From contig JAANYP010000161.1 of NCBI GenBank assembly GCA_020465985.1, forward strand, positions 1-64,000: 64,000 bases of DNA, given 5' to 3'. Positions 1 through 10,440 of the stretch are shown in pieces. Positions within the stretch are counted from its first letter, which is position 1, and each line of letters begins with the position of its first letter. Source of the stretch: Centrapalus pauciflorus. Its lineage: Eukaryota; Streptophyta; Magnoliopsida; Asterales; Asteraceae. The notes under the pieces were generated by a model. That model did not search any database, had not been told where the DNA came from, and saw only the letters and a list, made by a program, of their open reading frames with translations. The position numbers and the translations under genes are program-made.

Positions 1-977
1 CGAAATTGTTCTACATATACCAACTCCTGCACTTTCCCATACAGGAAAGCACTCTTAAACGTCCTAGTTGATATACCTTAAAGCCTTTGAAGGAGGCCAA
101 ACGCTAGAAACAACCTAATGGCGTCTAGCCGTGCTAACAGGGCAAAACGTCGTTGTAATCGAGTGTCCCTCCTCTTGGGTGAAACCCGTTACAACTAATC
201 TATCTCGCTTGTGGCGCGGGACTATACCCCGATCGTCTCTCGTGCAACGTAGAAACCCATTTGGTTTTCCTATGGGCAATCTCCCCTCGAGGTACGGAAC
301 TAACTCCCCCACACTTCTAGTTTCCTAAATTGTGAAGTGTCCTTCCGCAATCGCTTCAAAACCCAAAGTTTATCCCTAAGTGCCATTGGCACATTTTTGG
401 GGCTCGACTTGCAGTATGAAACACAATATGACATGTGTGATATGCCTCGTAGTCCGTTTATCATTCGACAAACAACACAGTGTGTTATTTACACTACTCC
501 GGTCTCACACCGCGTGAGGATTTCCTATGAGGGCTATCTAATTGGATGGTTTCTTGTTAATCCTAGAGGTCTCTATTTCATCAAACGTAATTATATCCTA
601 AGTTGGATCTATTCACCTAAAGGGGAACGGCTCAGCTTCTACATTTCCTCCCACGGACGTTTTCCTCCAGAGTTAGAACTTGAAGATTGAGTCTGATTCT
701 CAGTGGTAGTGGCCTCTTTATCAGGCAACGTCTGGGAGATCCATCTACAGTCGCAGTAGGCTCGACGTAGATTCGAACGTGGGTCCTGGAAGATGTTGGC
801 CATCGTCCGTTCAGATGCAACGTCGCCAAGTCCCGTCTCGTTGTACCTGCAATATCATCCAGAGGAAAGGTTAAATGACTCAAATAACTTATCATACTAG
901 TCAAATATCCCATTCCGGACCAGTTTTGGGGTTCCTGTGGAATAACGTGTGAACCTTCAATGTTATACACAATCAAA
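1..977 (-). pseudogene. Indel-rich copia pol fragment, inverted relative to element A
   Basis: Read on the minus strand this matches the integrase-to-RT linker and the start of the RT domain of the same copia family (compare 62550-63470 in element F), but no frame stays open. Single-base insertions are unusually frequent, for example extra bases in the runs near 270-345 and 785-850. The left limit is the window edge. It meets a plus-strand copy of the same linker at about 977, so it forms one arm of a foldback. It could be a decayed genomic copy or an uncorrected long-read or assembly artefact. I assign no function. Confidence 0.75.
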
Positions 978-1219
978 GATGTGTATATACATTGAGTCAC
1001 AAGTTTATAACATGAACCCCAAACTGGTCCGGAATGATATTGACTGGATAAGTTTTTTTGAGTCATTTAGCATTCGCTGGAGATAATGCAGGTACAATCG
1101 AAGGACGTGCGACGTTTTGCATCTGAACGACGATGGCCAAATTCTTTCCAAGGACCACGTTGAATCTAACGTCCGAGCCTACTGCGACTGTAGATGGATC
1201 TCCAGAAGTTGCTGATCAA
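718..1219. repeat. Imperfect inverted repeat (foldback) of pol linker sequence
   Basis: The left arm (about 718-968) and right arm (about 985-1219) are reverse complements of one another, centred near 977. Both derive from the acidic linker between integrase and RT. Recognisable words in both arms are the one encoding EPTATVDGSP and the GGACCAGTTT/AAACTGGTCC block. Both arms carry many small insertions not present in the four other copies of this region in the window. Confidence 0.8.
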
Positions 1220-2373
1220 CCCGGATTTACAGATCCAAAATATCCTGAGAGAGTATATCGCTTAGATAAGGCTCTTTATGGATTACATCAGGCACCTAGG
1301 GCGTGGTATGAGACTCTATCCAACCATCTGTTAGAAAATGGCTTTGAGAGGGGTAGGATAGATAGTACTCTATTTGTGAAGAGAAAGGGTGAAGACTTTA
1401 TCTTGGTACAAGTGTACGTCGATGATATCATTTTTGGATCATCAGACGAACAGATGTGCAAAGATTTCGAAAAGGTGATGAAGTCTAAGTTCGAGATGAG
1501 TGCTATGGGGAAGTTGAATTTCTTTTTAGGGTTACAAGTTGACCAAAAGAAGGACGGGTATGTTTAGCCATTCAAACTAAGTATGTCTATGACATATTAG
1601 AACGGTTTGGGATGGAGGGAACTAAGTTGACTGCCCACTTCAGCACGCCGATTCAAGTGAATCACAATCTCGGGCCGGGTACTGAAAGTGATACCAATGT
1701 GGATCCGACTTTATATCGGGCCATGATTGGGTCACTTATGTATTTAACTGCTTCAAGACCTGATATTATGTTTGCTGTTTGTATTTGTGCTAGGTTTCAA
1801 GCGAATCCGAAGGAGATGCATATGAAAGCTGTGAAGCGGATTCTACGATACCTCAAGTCGAAACCGAAGCTGGGACTTTGGTATCACGCGGAGGGAGATC
1901 TAGAATTGGAAGCGTTCACGGATTCTGACTACGGAGGATGCAGCTTGACGCGTAAATCTACAACTGGAGGCTGTCAGTTCCTAGGAGGGAGATTGGTATC
2001 CTGGCAATGCAAGAAACAAACATCGGTAGCCATTTCAACGTGCGAGGCCGAGTATGTTGCTGCTGGTAGTTGCTGCTCACAGGTTCTGTGGATACAACAA
2101 CAATTGCGGGATTACGGTTTGGCTTACACTCAAACTCCTATTAGGATAGACAATCAATCTACAATTGCTATAACTAATAATCCAGTTAAACACAGTAAAA
2201 CAAAGCACATAGACATAAGGCATCATTTTATTCGTGATTGTGCTGAAAAGAACTTAATCAAACTGGTAAAGGTGGCAACAGAAGATAATAATGCAGATTT
2301 ATTTACCAAAGCGTTTGATAAGTCACGGTTAGAGTATTTAATTCAACTGAATGGAATGCGCAACCCAGAGTAA
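1206..2373 (+). pseudogene. pol: Element A pol 3' part: reverse transcriptase and RNase H
   Basis: This is the C-terminal part of a copia polyprotein. It starts abruptly at PGFTDPKYP in the RT domain, joined to linker sequence, so integrase and the RT start are missing. The RT active-site box YVDD is at 1415-1426. One frameshift near 1560 divides the frame (open 1133-1567, then 1612-2373). RNase H follows with AFTDSDYGG, STCEAEY and the RIDNQS and TKHIDIRHH blocks, ending at NGMRNPE and a stop. RT and RNase H would copy the genomic RNA and remove the template in the particle. It is upstream of the spacer, ORF2 and LTR of the same element. Non-functional as it stands. Confidence 0.9.
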
Positions 2374-2971
2374 TTTGACCTTAGTAGTAGTAAGTTTATT
2401 TTCTTTTAGAGTCGTAGTATTTCTTTCTTTACAGTAGTCTGCTAATTTAGGAAAGTTTCTATTTTTAGTAAGTTTCTAATTTTAGTAAGTTTCTATTTTT
2501 AGTAACTTAGTAGGTTAGCTTATTTTACTGCTTTTTCTTATGAAAAACAAAAGAAAAAAAAAGAAAATTACAAAAATACAAAAAAAAAGAGAATATCAGA
2601 AAAGGAGTTAAGTCTTAGATACATAGGTTCAAAGTGACGAAAATTAGCACCGTCGTTACAGACTCTAAGTATTTAGGCTTTCACACATAATACAACTAAA
2701 TCCTAAGTGTTATACTTTACTTAGTTTGATGTGTTGGTAGGCATAATACATATAGGGAATCTCAAGGCTAATAAAATATTCTAGAAATAGTCAAGCGTGT
2801 CACTAACTTAGATATATGACCAATCGGTCTTAATTTTTATGTACAAGACATACAAACATTGAGTCTAAATGAGGTATGCAAACTTTCTGGGGATGTATGG
2901 CAACATCAAATACATCTGAAAATGGAAAGAATAGAAATATCATGTAAAACTGAGAGTCGAAAACATGCAAC

Positions 2972-3135
2972 TCTGTTGTACGTAAGTACAGACCTGTTGT
3001 CTCTGTTTAGATTCGGGTTAGCAGACATGTCGCTTTGTTGTACGTCAGTACAGACCTGTCACCGCTATCTGCTAACTTTAAATTTAAACTTTAAGTCGAA
3101 CTAAGACACTTTGTTGTATGAGAATACAGACCTGT
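2972..3135 (+). repeat. Three spaced copies of a GTACGTnAGTACAGACCTGT motif
   Basis: Copies lie at 2972-2998, 3033-3059 and 3109-3135, each about 27 bases, with different sequence between them. The core has the self-complementary form GTAC-N4-GTAC in two copies. The same triplet lies on the minus strand in B (about 24615-24770) and in F (about 60635-60795); C keeps two copies (about 14334-14440). Function unknown; an RNA structural or protein-binding element is possible. Confidence 0.75.
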
Positions 3136-3517
3136 GTCCGATGTTTGTCTTTTAAAGAAAGTTTGCAAATACCAACAAGTTAGAATCTTTGTCTGTGTGC
3201 CTTGATCTTAAAAGTATGTCTATGTCTGAGTCACGTAAGATAATTTCCTGATAAATAAAAAGCCCAAGGGATATTCCGAAATGTAGAATGTTTAACAGGG
3301 TAAAATACCAACAATTGGCTAAATAAGTATGTCACAACAAACAATCAAAGGAATCAAAAATTCCTAAGTGTGAAAGTTTAAGTACTGAAAGTTAGTATCA
3401 GACATCGCTATCTGATTGAACCTTTCTTAGACTATACTCATCAAAAATATGTTGTTAAGTATTTAGCTTAGATTGTCAATTTTTCTTAAGTCTAGATTAA
3501 TTTTTTGGTCAAAATTT

Positions 3518-3592
3518 TATTTTACTTTATTTTATTTTATTTTTACCTTACTTTATTTTATTTTATTTTAGTTTAGTTTAATTTTTACTTAG
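3518..3592 (+). repeat. Degenerate TTTTA tract in element A spacer
   Basis: Runs of TTTTA and TTTA units. A matching tract lies at the corresponding place in C (about 14805-14865) and, on the other strand, in B (about 24150-24215) and F (about 60170-60245), so it was inherited with the element. Confidence 0.8.
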
Positions 3593-4577
3593 GTAAAAGG
3601 TCAAAAGTTACTGAGGGTGCATTCAAAGTTGAATAAAATAAACATTGCGTGAAATATCTGTTGCTTAGGGTAAGAGAATTGGCATAGTATTATCTGGTTA
3701 CACGATACCGTAGAAAAAAGTTGGAAAAGTTGAATTTATTTCAAAATTTTCGAAAATTTTTCTAAGTATTGGTGGTTTCGAATCTAAGACAGACTCGAAG
3801 CAGTAAGACTTCGAATCTGTCAGTAGATTCGAATCTACACTTAGACTCGGAGGTTGGTTGTATAAATAGGTCAACAGTGAAGTCATTTAAGACTTACTGT
3901 TTTCGAATCTATACACTCGAGTCTAAAGGCGATTTCGAATCTATTTCTTCGAATCTATCGGATTTCTACTAAACGACATTTTGTCGACTTTGAAGATTGT
4001 GTATTCGATTCTACAGATACCTCTAGGTATAATCAACCAGATTGTACAAGATTTGTGTAGTTTTATGCACAATTTTAGACTAAATCGTCAAATTTTGAAG
4101 TTTTATAGGTCGAAATAGGGTTTTTGCTAAATTACCAAGATTGGACCTATAAAAGATCAAATTAAAGGCATAAATCATTGATTAGAACCTAGTTGAACTA
4201 ATGTATGTGATTTACCAAGTTCAAAATGGTTAAAATCGTGGGTTTTAGTTGAAAAATCAAACGTCGGGGCTTCGAGTCTATTCCAGGACCTTCGAATCTG
4301 TTCATGGGTTTCTCGAATCTGTCATTAGATTCGAGATGACCATGATATTCGAATCTGTCCATTAGACTCGAAAAGGGACTCTTCGAATCTGTCCATTACA
4401 CTCGAATATGGACACTTCGAATCTGTTACTTTCGAATCTGTACTTTATTTACTTTGTTTAATTTAAATTTTATTAAACTTGTGGAAATTTAATTGTGTTA
4501 GATTTTGTATTTAATCAAGTACAAAATAAAACAAATTTTGAATTTAAACAAGTTTATTGATTTTTAATGAGTCTAAC

Positions 4578-4598
4578 AGTTTTATTTATTGTGCAGAT
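4578..4598 (+). promoter_or_regulatory. Splice-acceptor-like block before ORF2 (element A)
   Basis: A pyrimidine-rich run ends in TTTATTGTGCAG at 4585-4596, two bases before the ORF2 ATG at 4599. The same TTGTGCAG (GTGCAG in C) with a two-base gap to the ATG is found in C, E and F, and in B where the ATG itself is mutated. This resembles a plant 3' splice site. Splicing is inferred, not shown. Confidence 0.5.
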
Positions 4599-7585
4599 AT
4601 GGCAGTTCGCGCTTTTGTCCCAAAGCATAATATGGTCCTTAATCCAGATAATAATATCCCTGAGGCGCAGGGTTTTCGCGAAGTTTTGGACTTCCTAGCT
4701 GAGTCTAGGATTAGCTATGCTTTGTATCATAACATTCCAATTGTAATTTCGTATGTACGCCAATTTTATGATCATTTACAGGTGGACTGTACTGTCACCC
4801 CGACAGTTATCAGAACCAGAATCGCTGGCCGGCCTCTAGTCTTCTCAGCAGATATGTTGCGCCAAGTGCTACAGTTGGGTTCTCAAGAACAAGAAGATGG
4901 GCCTATTGACTTTCCATTAAGTATTAGGCAGACTGCTTTTCTGAGAATGGGCTACAGTTTAGATGTGACAAAGTCGTCATACATGAAGAGTGGCCTGATT
5001 GGGCAATGGAGATTCTTGGTGCACGTATTCATGGTCTGTTTTGCGCCAAAGAAAGCTGGCTTTGATTACATAGTGTCAAAGATCCAATCTGGAGTTATTG
5101 CATTGGTGTATAATCGGAATTCAGCTTGTCGCAGATGTTCTTCTCGGAGTTTGTTCATCAAATTACGGCTCCAGAAAGGGAACGATTCTTGTTGTACCCA
5201 AGGTTCATTATGATGCTGATAAGGCATTTCTTGCCAGACTTGCCGCTGTCCAATGATTCTCTGAGTGTTAACATTATGGACAAACGGATTTTCGCTGATT
5301 GTTCCTCACACCGAGGAAGATTGGCTATTCCTGTTGCTCGTCCATTGTTCGGAGCTATTGTGGATAGGGATTTTCAAGCCCCGGAAGTTGCCAACTGGAC
5401 AGGGGTCGTTGAGTTTCCACAACAACAACAACAGCAACAACATCAACAGCAACAACAGCCTCGTGCTCGGCCATGTGACCCAAGACGTCGACAAAGACCA
5501 GCCGCGAGTCAAATCCAGGCTTCCAGGCCTTCTACGAGCGAACAGCCCCAAGCACAGGAAGCAGGGCCTTCAAGTGCCATTCCTGAATCTTAGCAGATTG
5601 CTCAAACCTTGGAGGAAATATGGGCATCTGGTCCACATGCCAATGAAGATGTTGCAGCAGCATTAGTAGATGAGCTGCTGAGTCCCCCAGTAGATACAGA
5701 TGATGTATTTAGAGATGTCGAGGAATACGAGCCAGAAGGGGCAGATGACGGATTAACATCTTCGGAATCCGACTCAGAATCCGCGGAAGTTCCGACAGCT
5801 GCAGTTCCTGACATTCAAATTGGAACTTATGGTTCGAGATTGATTATAAATGAGGGTGGTTCGAGGAGGCGCGTAAACAGGGAATTGGAGGAGTCTGATT
5901 TTGAAGAAGAGGAAGTTCCTTAACTAGTGACAAGGCAACGGGCCAAACGTCACAGGTTCATGCAAGGATTATCTTCAGCTCCTGAAGCTCAACCAGAAAT
6001 TCCACAACATCAAGAACCTCAAACCACCAGTCCACCACCACCACCACCTCAAGATGAACCGTATATACCATCACCGTTCATTCCTACTCCTATACAGTCC
6101 ATTCCATCTGCCTCGACCACATACACTGACAATCAAAGGTTTCTGCAGCTTAAAGCTCGCGTCGACTTCCAGAATGTCCAAATCTTAAGCCTAACAAAGG
6201 CGATCGGAGAAATTCAGACTCATAATGCAAATCTTGATAAAGAAAATGCCGATTTGAAGAAGATTGTGGAGCAAGTCCAGGAAGAGAACGTAGAAATGAA
6301 AACTTTTGTTTGCGATCAGGCGGCTGAGATAAGGTCGATGCGCTCCCTAATTGAGCAGTTAATGAAAAATTTACAGGCTCAGGGGGAGACATCGTGCCGA
6401 GATCAGGAGGTGCAGAGAAGAGATGATAATGAAGGCGATGATCCCGGTGCGAATAAAGAGTTTGAGTCTGTAGATTTTCCTGCAGCTCAAGTTACACAAG
6501 TTGAGGGGGAGCCTAGTCAAGGCGAAGGAGAAAGAGGTGAGGCCAGTTCATCTAAACAGCCTACAGACTTTGAGATCAGCGAGATGATTGAAGCACTCAT
6601 GGATCTCGATGATGATCCACTGGATGTAGGTTTTGATAATGAAGACGAAGAGCTGGAAGAAGGGGAGTTTGTGCCAGGGGAGATAGTGGACTGGCGGTCG
6701 GATGATGAAGTACTTGCTGATGAGGATGATGAAGCTGACGAGATAGTTGTGCAGCAGAATCCTATCACTGATACTTACATGATTGATGGAAATAAAATTG
6801 TCGATGCAGATATAGTTAATGTTGCATTAAATCCTCAGCCATCGACAGAAGAACCTGCAAGAGAGCTAACTAATGAAGAAAAACGAAAGCTATGGTTCAG
6901 GGCTGAAGAGAAGGAAGCAGCAATTAAAAAGACAATGAAAGTGCCAGGTACTGGGAAGCTGTCTGAGCGAATTTTAAGCTGGTTCTTTGACAGAGATCTG
7001 TAGCTATTTATAATAAAGAGAAAAGACGGGCTTCAGTACATGAGGCGAACTTTAAAAGCGTTCAACTCCATGCCAAAAATCGAAATCACTGCGCTAGCTT
7101 GGAAAGATCTTATAAACATTGGCAATGATCCCTACGCGAGCTTAATCGAAAGAATCATAAGAAAAGAAGGGAGATCAAGGAAGTTCGAACGTTTGAATCC
7201 AAGGGTCGGGAGAAGAGTAGAGGATCCATCACGTATTGATCCTCTAACTGGACGACCTTGGATGAGGATTCACTATAAGCCGGCTAGATGTCTTAGGAGG
7301 GTTCCTCTCAAGCCAATGCCACAAAATATTCTGAAGAATCTGCAGTGGTGGTATGCTGACACGGAAACTGGAGAAGCGGTTATGGAAGACTTAGAAGAAA
7401 ATGTTATTCTTAGAGTCTATGACCCGCTTCACCTGGTAAACCTATCTAAAGAAGATCTGCAGATTTTGTATAATTGTAAGATTTCCAGTGACGCACATAT
7501 GGATACTGAGGCTAGTAAGTATGAAAATGTGGTCAAGGTATGCGTCGAGAAAGGTCTGTATGCTGGTAGTGTTTTGAATCAATAA
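4599..7585 (+). pseudogene. Element A ORF2 (second large frame after pol), broken
   Basis: This is one of five related copies of a roughly 1,000-codon frame downstream of pol. The start is the ATG of MAVRAFVPKHN, chosen because it is shared by E and, nearly, F (MAIR...). Order of parts: a conserved N-terminal domain of about 230 residues, a glutamine run (near 5420-5460), a basic RRRQR patch, acidic stretches, a proline run (PPPPPP near 6030), a heptad-rich coiled-coil region (about 6135-6390), a second acidic stretch and a conserved C-terminal domain beginning at SWFFDRDL. A one-base deletion near 5122 shifts the frame, and stops fall at 5591, 5921 and 7001. I see no signal peptide or membrane segment, so the usual label envelope-like has no support here. 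Biochemical function unknown. Confidence 0.85.
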
Positions 7586-7628
7586 ATAAACCAAGTTCTT
7601 AAATCAAATGTGTGAATTATTAGAAGCT

Positions 7629-7645
7629 ATCGTCAAGGGGGAGTC
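7629..7645 (+). promoter_or_regulatory. Polypurine tract of element A
   Basis: ATCGTCAAGGGGGAGTC sits directly before the 3' LTR. It is the plus-strand primer site for reverse transcription. The same 17 bases precede the 3' LTR in B, C, E and F. Confidence 0.9.
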
Positions 7646-8290
7646 TGTTGGTACATCCTGTGTGACGACAGCAGTCTAAGTGATCCTACATTGTGATTTT
7701 AGCAAGTGTGTGATATATATGTTTATATATGGTTGATATTTATTAGTGTTTGTATGTTTGAACTTGATGTAACGTATTACAAGAAGTTCAAACATAAAGT
7801 ACAAAGATAAATTCAATCATAAGTAATAACGTAAGGTTCAACACTTAGTTGTTTATGTAAAAGGCTAGATTCGAATTATATATGGGTTGACATTCGAATC
7901 TGTGATAGATTCGAATGTAACCATAGATTCGAAAGAAGGCTAGATTCGAGACTGTCAATATGGACAGATTCGAATGGGCCTTGGGCCAGATTCGAGGTTG
8001 GCCCACAACAGACTCGAATCAGGGTCTATAATTAGGGATAGACTCGAATAATTAGAGGACTTTTTGCAGAATTCGTGAGGGATTAAGCAAAGGGCGATCT
8101 CGAGTTTATCAGCTAGGTGAGTGTCATTTCGGAGAGAATTAGTACGTAGGATCGTTCGTGTGTCGTTCGTTCAGCGTCTAATAGTCTCCGTGTTCCGTTG
8201 GTTGAGAGTTGTCCGTCTAACCGTCAACGAGGATTCCGCACTCGTTCACGGATCCGCGTCTAGATAGATCTTGCAGTCGTAGACCTTACA
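7646..8290 (+). repeat. 3' LTR of element A (645 bp)
   Basis: Begins TGTTGGTACATCC and ends GACCTTACA, so it has TG...CA ends, and it follows the polypurine tract. A TATA-like TATAATTA is at 8027-8034. About ten TTCGAA/CTCGAA words are packed into 7868-8050. The base after the end is gag sequence of element C; a five-base target copy TCGAT (8291-8295) is expected but its partner lies left of the window. Sister LTRs are at 19448, 32259, 36622 and 55409. Confidence 0.92.
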
Positions 8291-9825
8291 TCGATGGAAC
8301 ATACAACTGGAGTACACATCCAGAGTCTAACGCTAGAGCCTTCATGGCTGAGGTAACAGAGACTGGAAGTGTCGGAGCAGAGGAAGAGGCTGAGGACAGA
8401 AATCAGAATGATACCAGTCTTGTGCTAGTAGAGAAGTCAGACAGTCATACAATCCTAGAGTTTGCTGTACAAATGGCAAACGTGGATTCAGCTCACGCAA
8501 AGGTAATTCTGAACTCCTCTACTTTCCGCGATTTATGTGCTTTCTGTGCTAGTACTAATGATATATTAAATTTAGTGCTTATACCACAGACAAATCTAAC
8601 TGCTCTAAATGAATCCTTAAAATTGGACAATGCTAGCCTCTTAGATATAAAAGAAGATCTTAGAAATAAGCTTAAGGTTGACGCACAAGATGTAATAGTT
8701 CTAAAAGACAAGCTGAGTGAGCAGTGTGTTAGAATAGAACTAATGTATGAACATGTTGAGGCGTTGACCAAAGAGCTTAAGATTAAAGAGGTAGAGCTAG
8801 CAGAAGCTAAGGTGAAGGTAGCAGAGGTGAATAGTAAACTGAAAAAGTTTAGGAACTCTTCACCGAACCTAGGAAAGATCTTAGATGCACAGCGTCAGTC
8901 TAAGAAACCTGTAGGTTTAGGGTATAATGAGAGTCCTCCACTTTTCAATGATAACTACGTGCCTCAACCTCAGGATGAAACTGAGAAAACAGTTGAGTCA
9001 GAGGTAGCATCTGAACCTATGTCTGAAATCGTTAAGGATAAAGACACTAAGGTGACTAGTAACAATGTCAAGATTAAGAAGGTCAAATTTGTGTCATCCT
9101 CTAGTGATAAGCTTATAGGAGAAGCCAAACCTGACTTTAATAATCAAAAGGATGAAACAGTCACTATAGTTGAGACAAAAGAACAAGACACTAGTGAGGC
9201 ACCTAAGTCAAAGGGCACGCATAAGAAGTCTATTGACAAAATGTCTTGTTTTAGATGTCATGAAAAGGGACATGTTGCTTCTAGTTGTCCACATAAGAAG
9301 GTAGAATCTACACCTAAAAATGGAAAGCCGGAACAACATAAACCTTCTTCAAGTGTAGCAAGCACAAGTGGTTCTCAAAACACCGAGAAAATTGTGCAAG
9401 CCACACCTAAGACTGCTGTGAAACAAACACCTGTGTCAGGTAGACCGAATGAAGTGGTTAGGACTAATCCACAAAATAGAGTCCCTAATCAATCTAGGTC
9501 AGGACCACAACAAACTTATAGGAGTACTACACCTAGAAGAGCTTACACTCCGGTTAGGTCACACACTCCTGTAAGACATCAGACACCAGGTAGAGCCCCG
9601 GGACATCACTCGGAAATGCCTTATAATCGAAATTATTCAAGGGCTCCACGGAAAATCCCTACACAAAGGCCGAGAGTGAATTTAAGTCACTCTACACCAC
9701 AACAGGCTCTAAATCAAACACCCAAGTCACCTGAAAGGAGAGATGGGTATTTGAAAGAGTTCAAGAATGTGGATGAGAATGGTATTACCAAGTCAGTCAT
9801 GGCTTGGGTTCCCCTTGATAACTAA
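8291..9825 (+). CDS. gag: Element C gag, 3' half (5' end removed by element A)
   Basis: The frame is open from the LTR junction (first full codon at 8293, in DGTYNWSTHPES) to a TAA at 9823-9825. Gag packages the RNA and builds the particle. Visible parts are a coiled-coil-like segment (about 8580-8840, with KDKLSEQCVRIELMYEHVEAL), a zinc knuckle CFRCHEKGHVASSC at 9247-9288 (C-X2-C-X4-H-X4-C), and a basic, Pro/Thr/Arg-rich tail with repeated TPVRSHTPVRHQTP. In B the matching frame continues upstream to the N-terminal gag domain and a first zinc knuckle; here that part is beyond the inserted element A. The end VMAWVPLDN-stop is shared with B (VMAWVPRDN-stop), so this stop is an old feature. No internal stop in this part. 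Confidence 0.85.
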
Positions 9826-9828
9826 GCT

Positions 9829-9836
9829 CTTTTATT
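9829..9836. repeat. 8-bp target duplication, left copy (CTTTTATT)
   Basis: CTTTTATT is repeated at 10423-10430, on either side of the MITE at 9837-10422. Confidence 0.9.
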
Positions 9837-10422
9837 TAGCGATGGCAATGGGCGAGAAAAAAATCGAAACCCGTGGATACCCGCTCGTTATGGGTGGGTA
9901 AACCCGTGAAAACACACCCGTGGACATGGGTATGGGTACAAAATCATACCCGCTGGCGGGTAACGGGCGGGCACGGGTTTACTATTTCACCCGCGGGTAT
10001 ACCCGCCACCCGTACCCGTGAAACCCGTCACGTTCACCCGCGGGTATACCTGCCGATTTACCTGTTAAACCCGCATAATAGCATTATATATATATAATTA
10101 TTATTTGGAAACATTAATTATTATTATGTATTTATGTTTGTATGTTTGATATTATTATTATTTAGATGTGTTTGCAATATCTTTATGTTTAGTTGGAATT
10201 GGATGTGTTTTAGTGCTAAAATATGTTTCGTTGGGTAAAAAAATGTTTATAATTGTTAAAAAAGGTGAAACGCGTGGGTTTACCCGTGCCCACGGGTATC
10301 CGCGGGTGGCGGGCATGGGCGAGAAAATTCACCCGTTGGCGGGTGGCGGGTATTGAAATACCCGCGGGCACGGGTGACGGGTGATATGTATCCGTGCCCG
10401 CCGCCCGCGGGTGCCATCCCTA
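9837..10422. mobile_element. hAT-type MITE, 586 bp, GC-rich ends
   Basis: The ends are near-perfect inverted repeats: TAGCGATGGCA at the left and TGCCATCCCTA at the right (10 of 11 match). They are flanked by an 8-bp direct repeat, which is the signature of hAT transposons. The interior is made of CCCGCGGG and ACCCG words on both strands and a short AT-rich centre. The short open frames in it are by-products of the repeat. It has no transposase and must have been moved by an autonomous hAT element. It landed between the gag stop and the pol start of element C. Confidence 0.9.
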
Positions 10423-10430
10423 CTTTTATT
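10423..10430. repeat. 8-bp target duplication, right copy (CTTTTATT)
   Basis: Partner of 9829-9836. Confidence 0.9.
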
Positions 10431-10440
10431 TCATGTGCAG
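10423..10440 (+). promoter_or_regulatory. Splice-acceptor-like block before element C protease
   Basis: A pyrimidine-rich stretch ends in TTTCATGTGCAG at 10440, followed by the protease frame at 10441. Element B has TTTCATGTGTAG at the same place. Upstream of the MITE the sequence AACTAAG (9820-9826) resembles a branch point and contains the gag TAA. Its use as a splice site is inference. Confidence 0.4.

Larger units (their letters stand above)
2374..4598 (+). other. Element A spacer between pol and ORF2
   Basis: About 2.2 kb with no credible coding frame. The same spacer recurs at the same place in B, C and F, so it belongs to the element. It holds, in order, an A/T-rich stretch, three copies of a TTGTACGT..GTACAGACCTGT word (2972-3135), a degenerate TTTTA tract (about 3518-3592), two clusters of TTCGAATCT-type words (about 3770-3965 and 4262-4440), and a splice-acceptor-like block at its end. 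Confidence 0.8.

Noticed and set aside
6517..6768. Minus-strand open frame rich in Ser
   Set aside because: It is the antisense of the acidic GAT/GAA-rich part of ORF2; such Ser-rich shadows recur opposite every ORF2 (for example 17036-17293 and 21006-21191).
7868..8050. tRNA gene or Pol III B-box from GTTCGAATC-like words
   Set aside because: The words resemble the T-loop box, but there is no A box, acceptor stem or cloverleaf around them.
9873..10356. Open frames inside the GC-rich insertion
   Set aside because: They follow the ACCCG repeat of a hAT-type MITE and show no protein family pattern.
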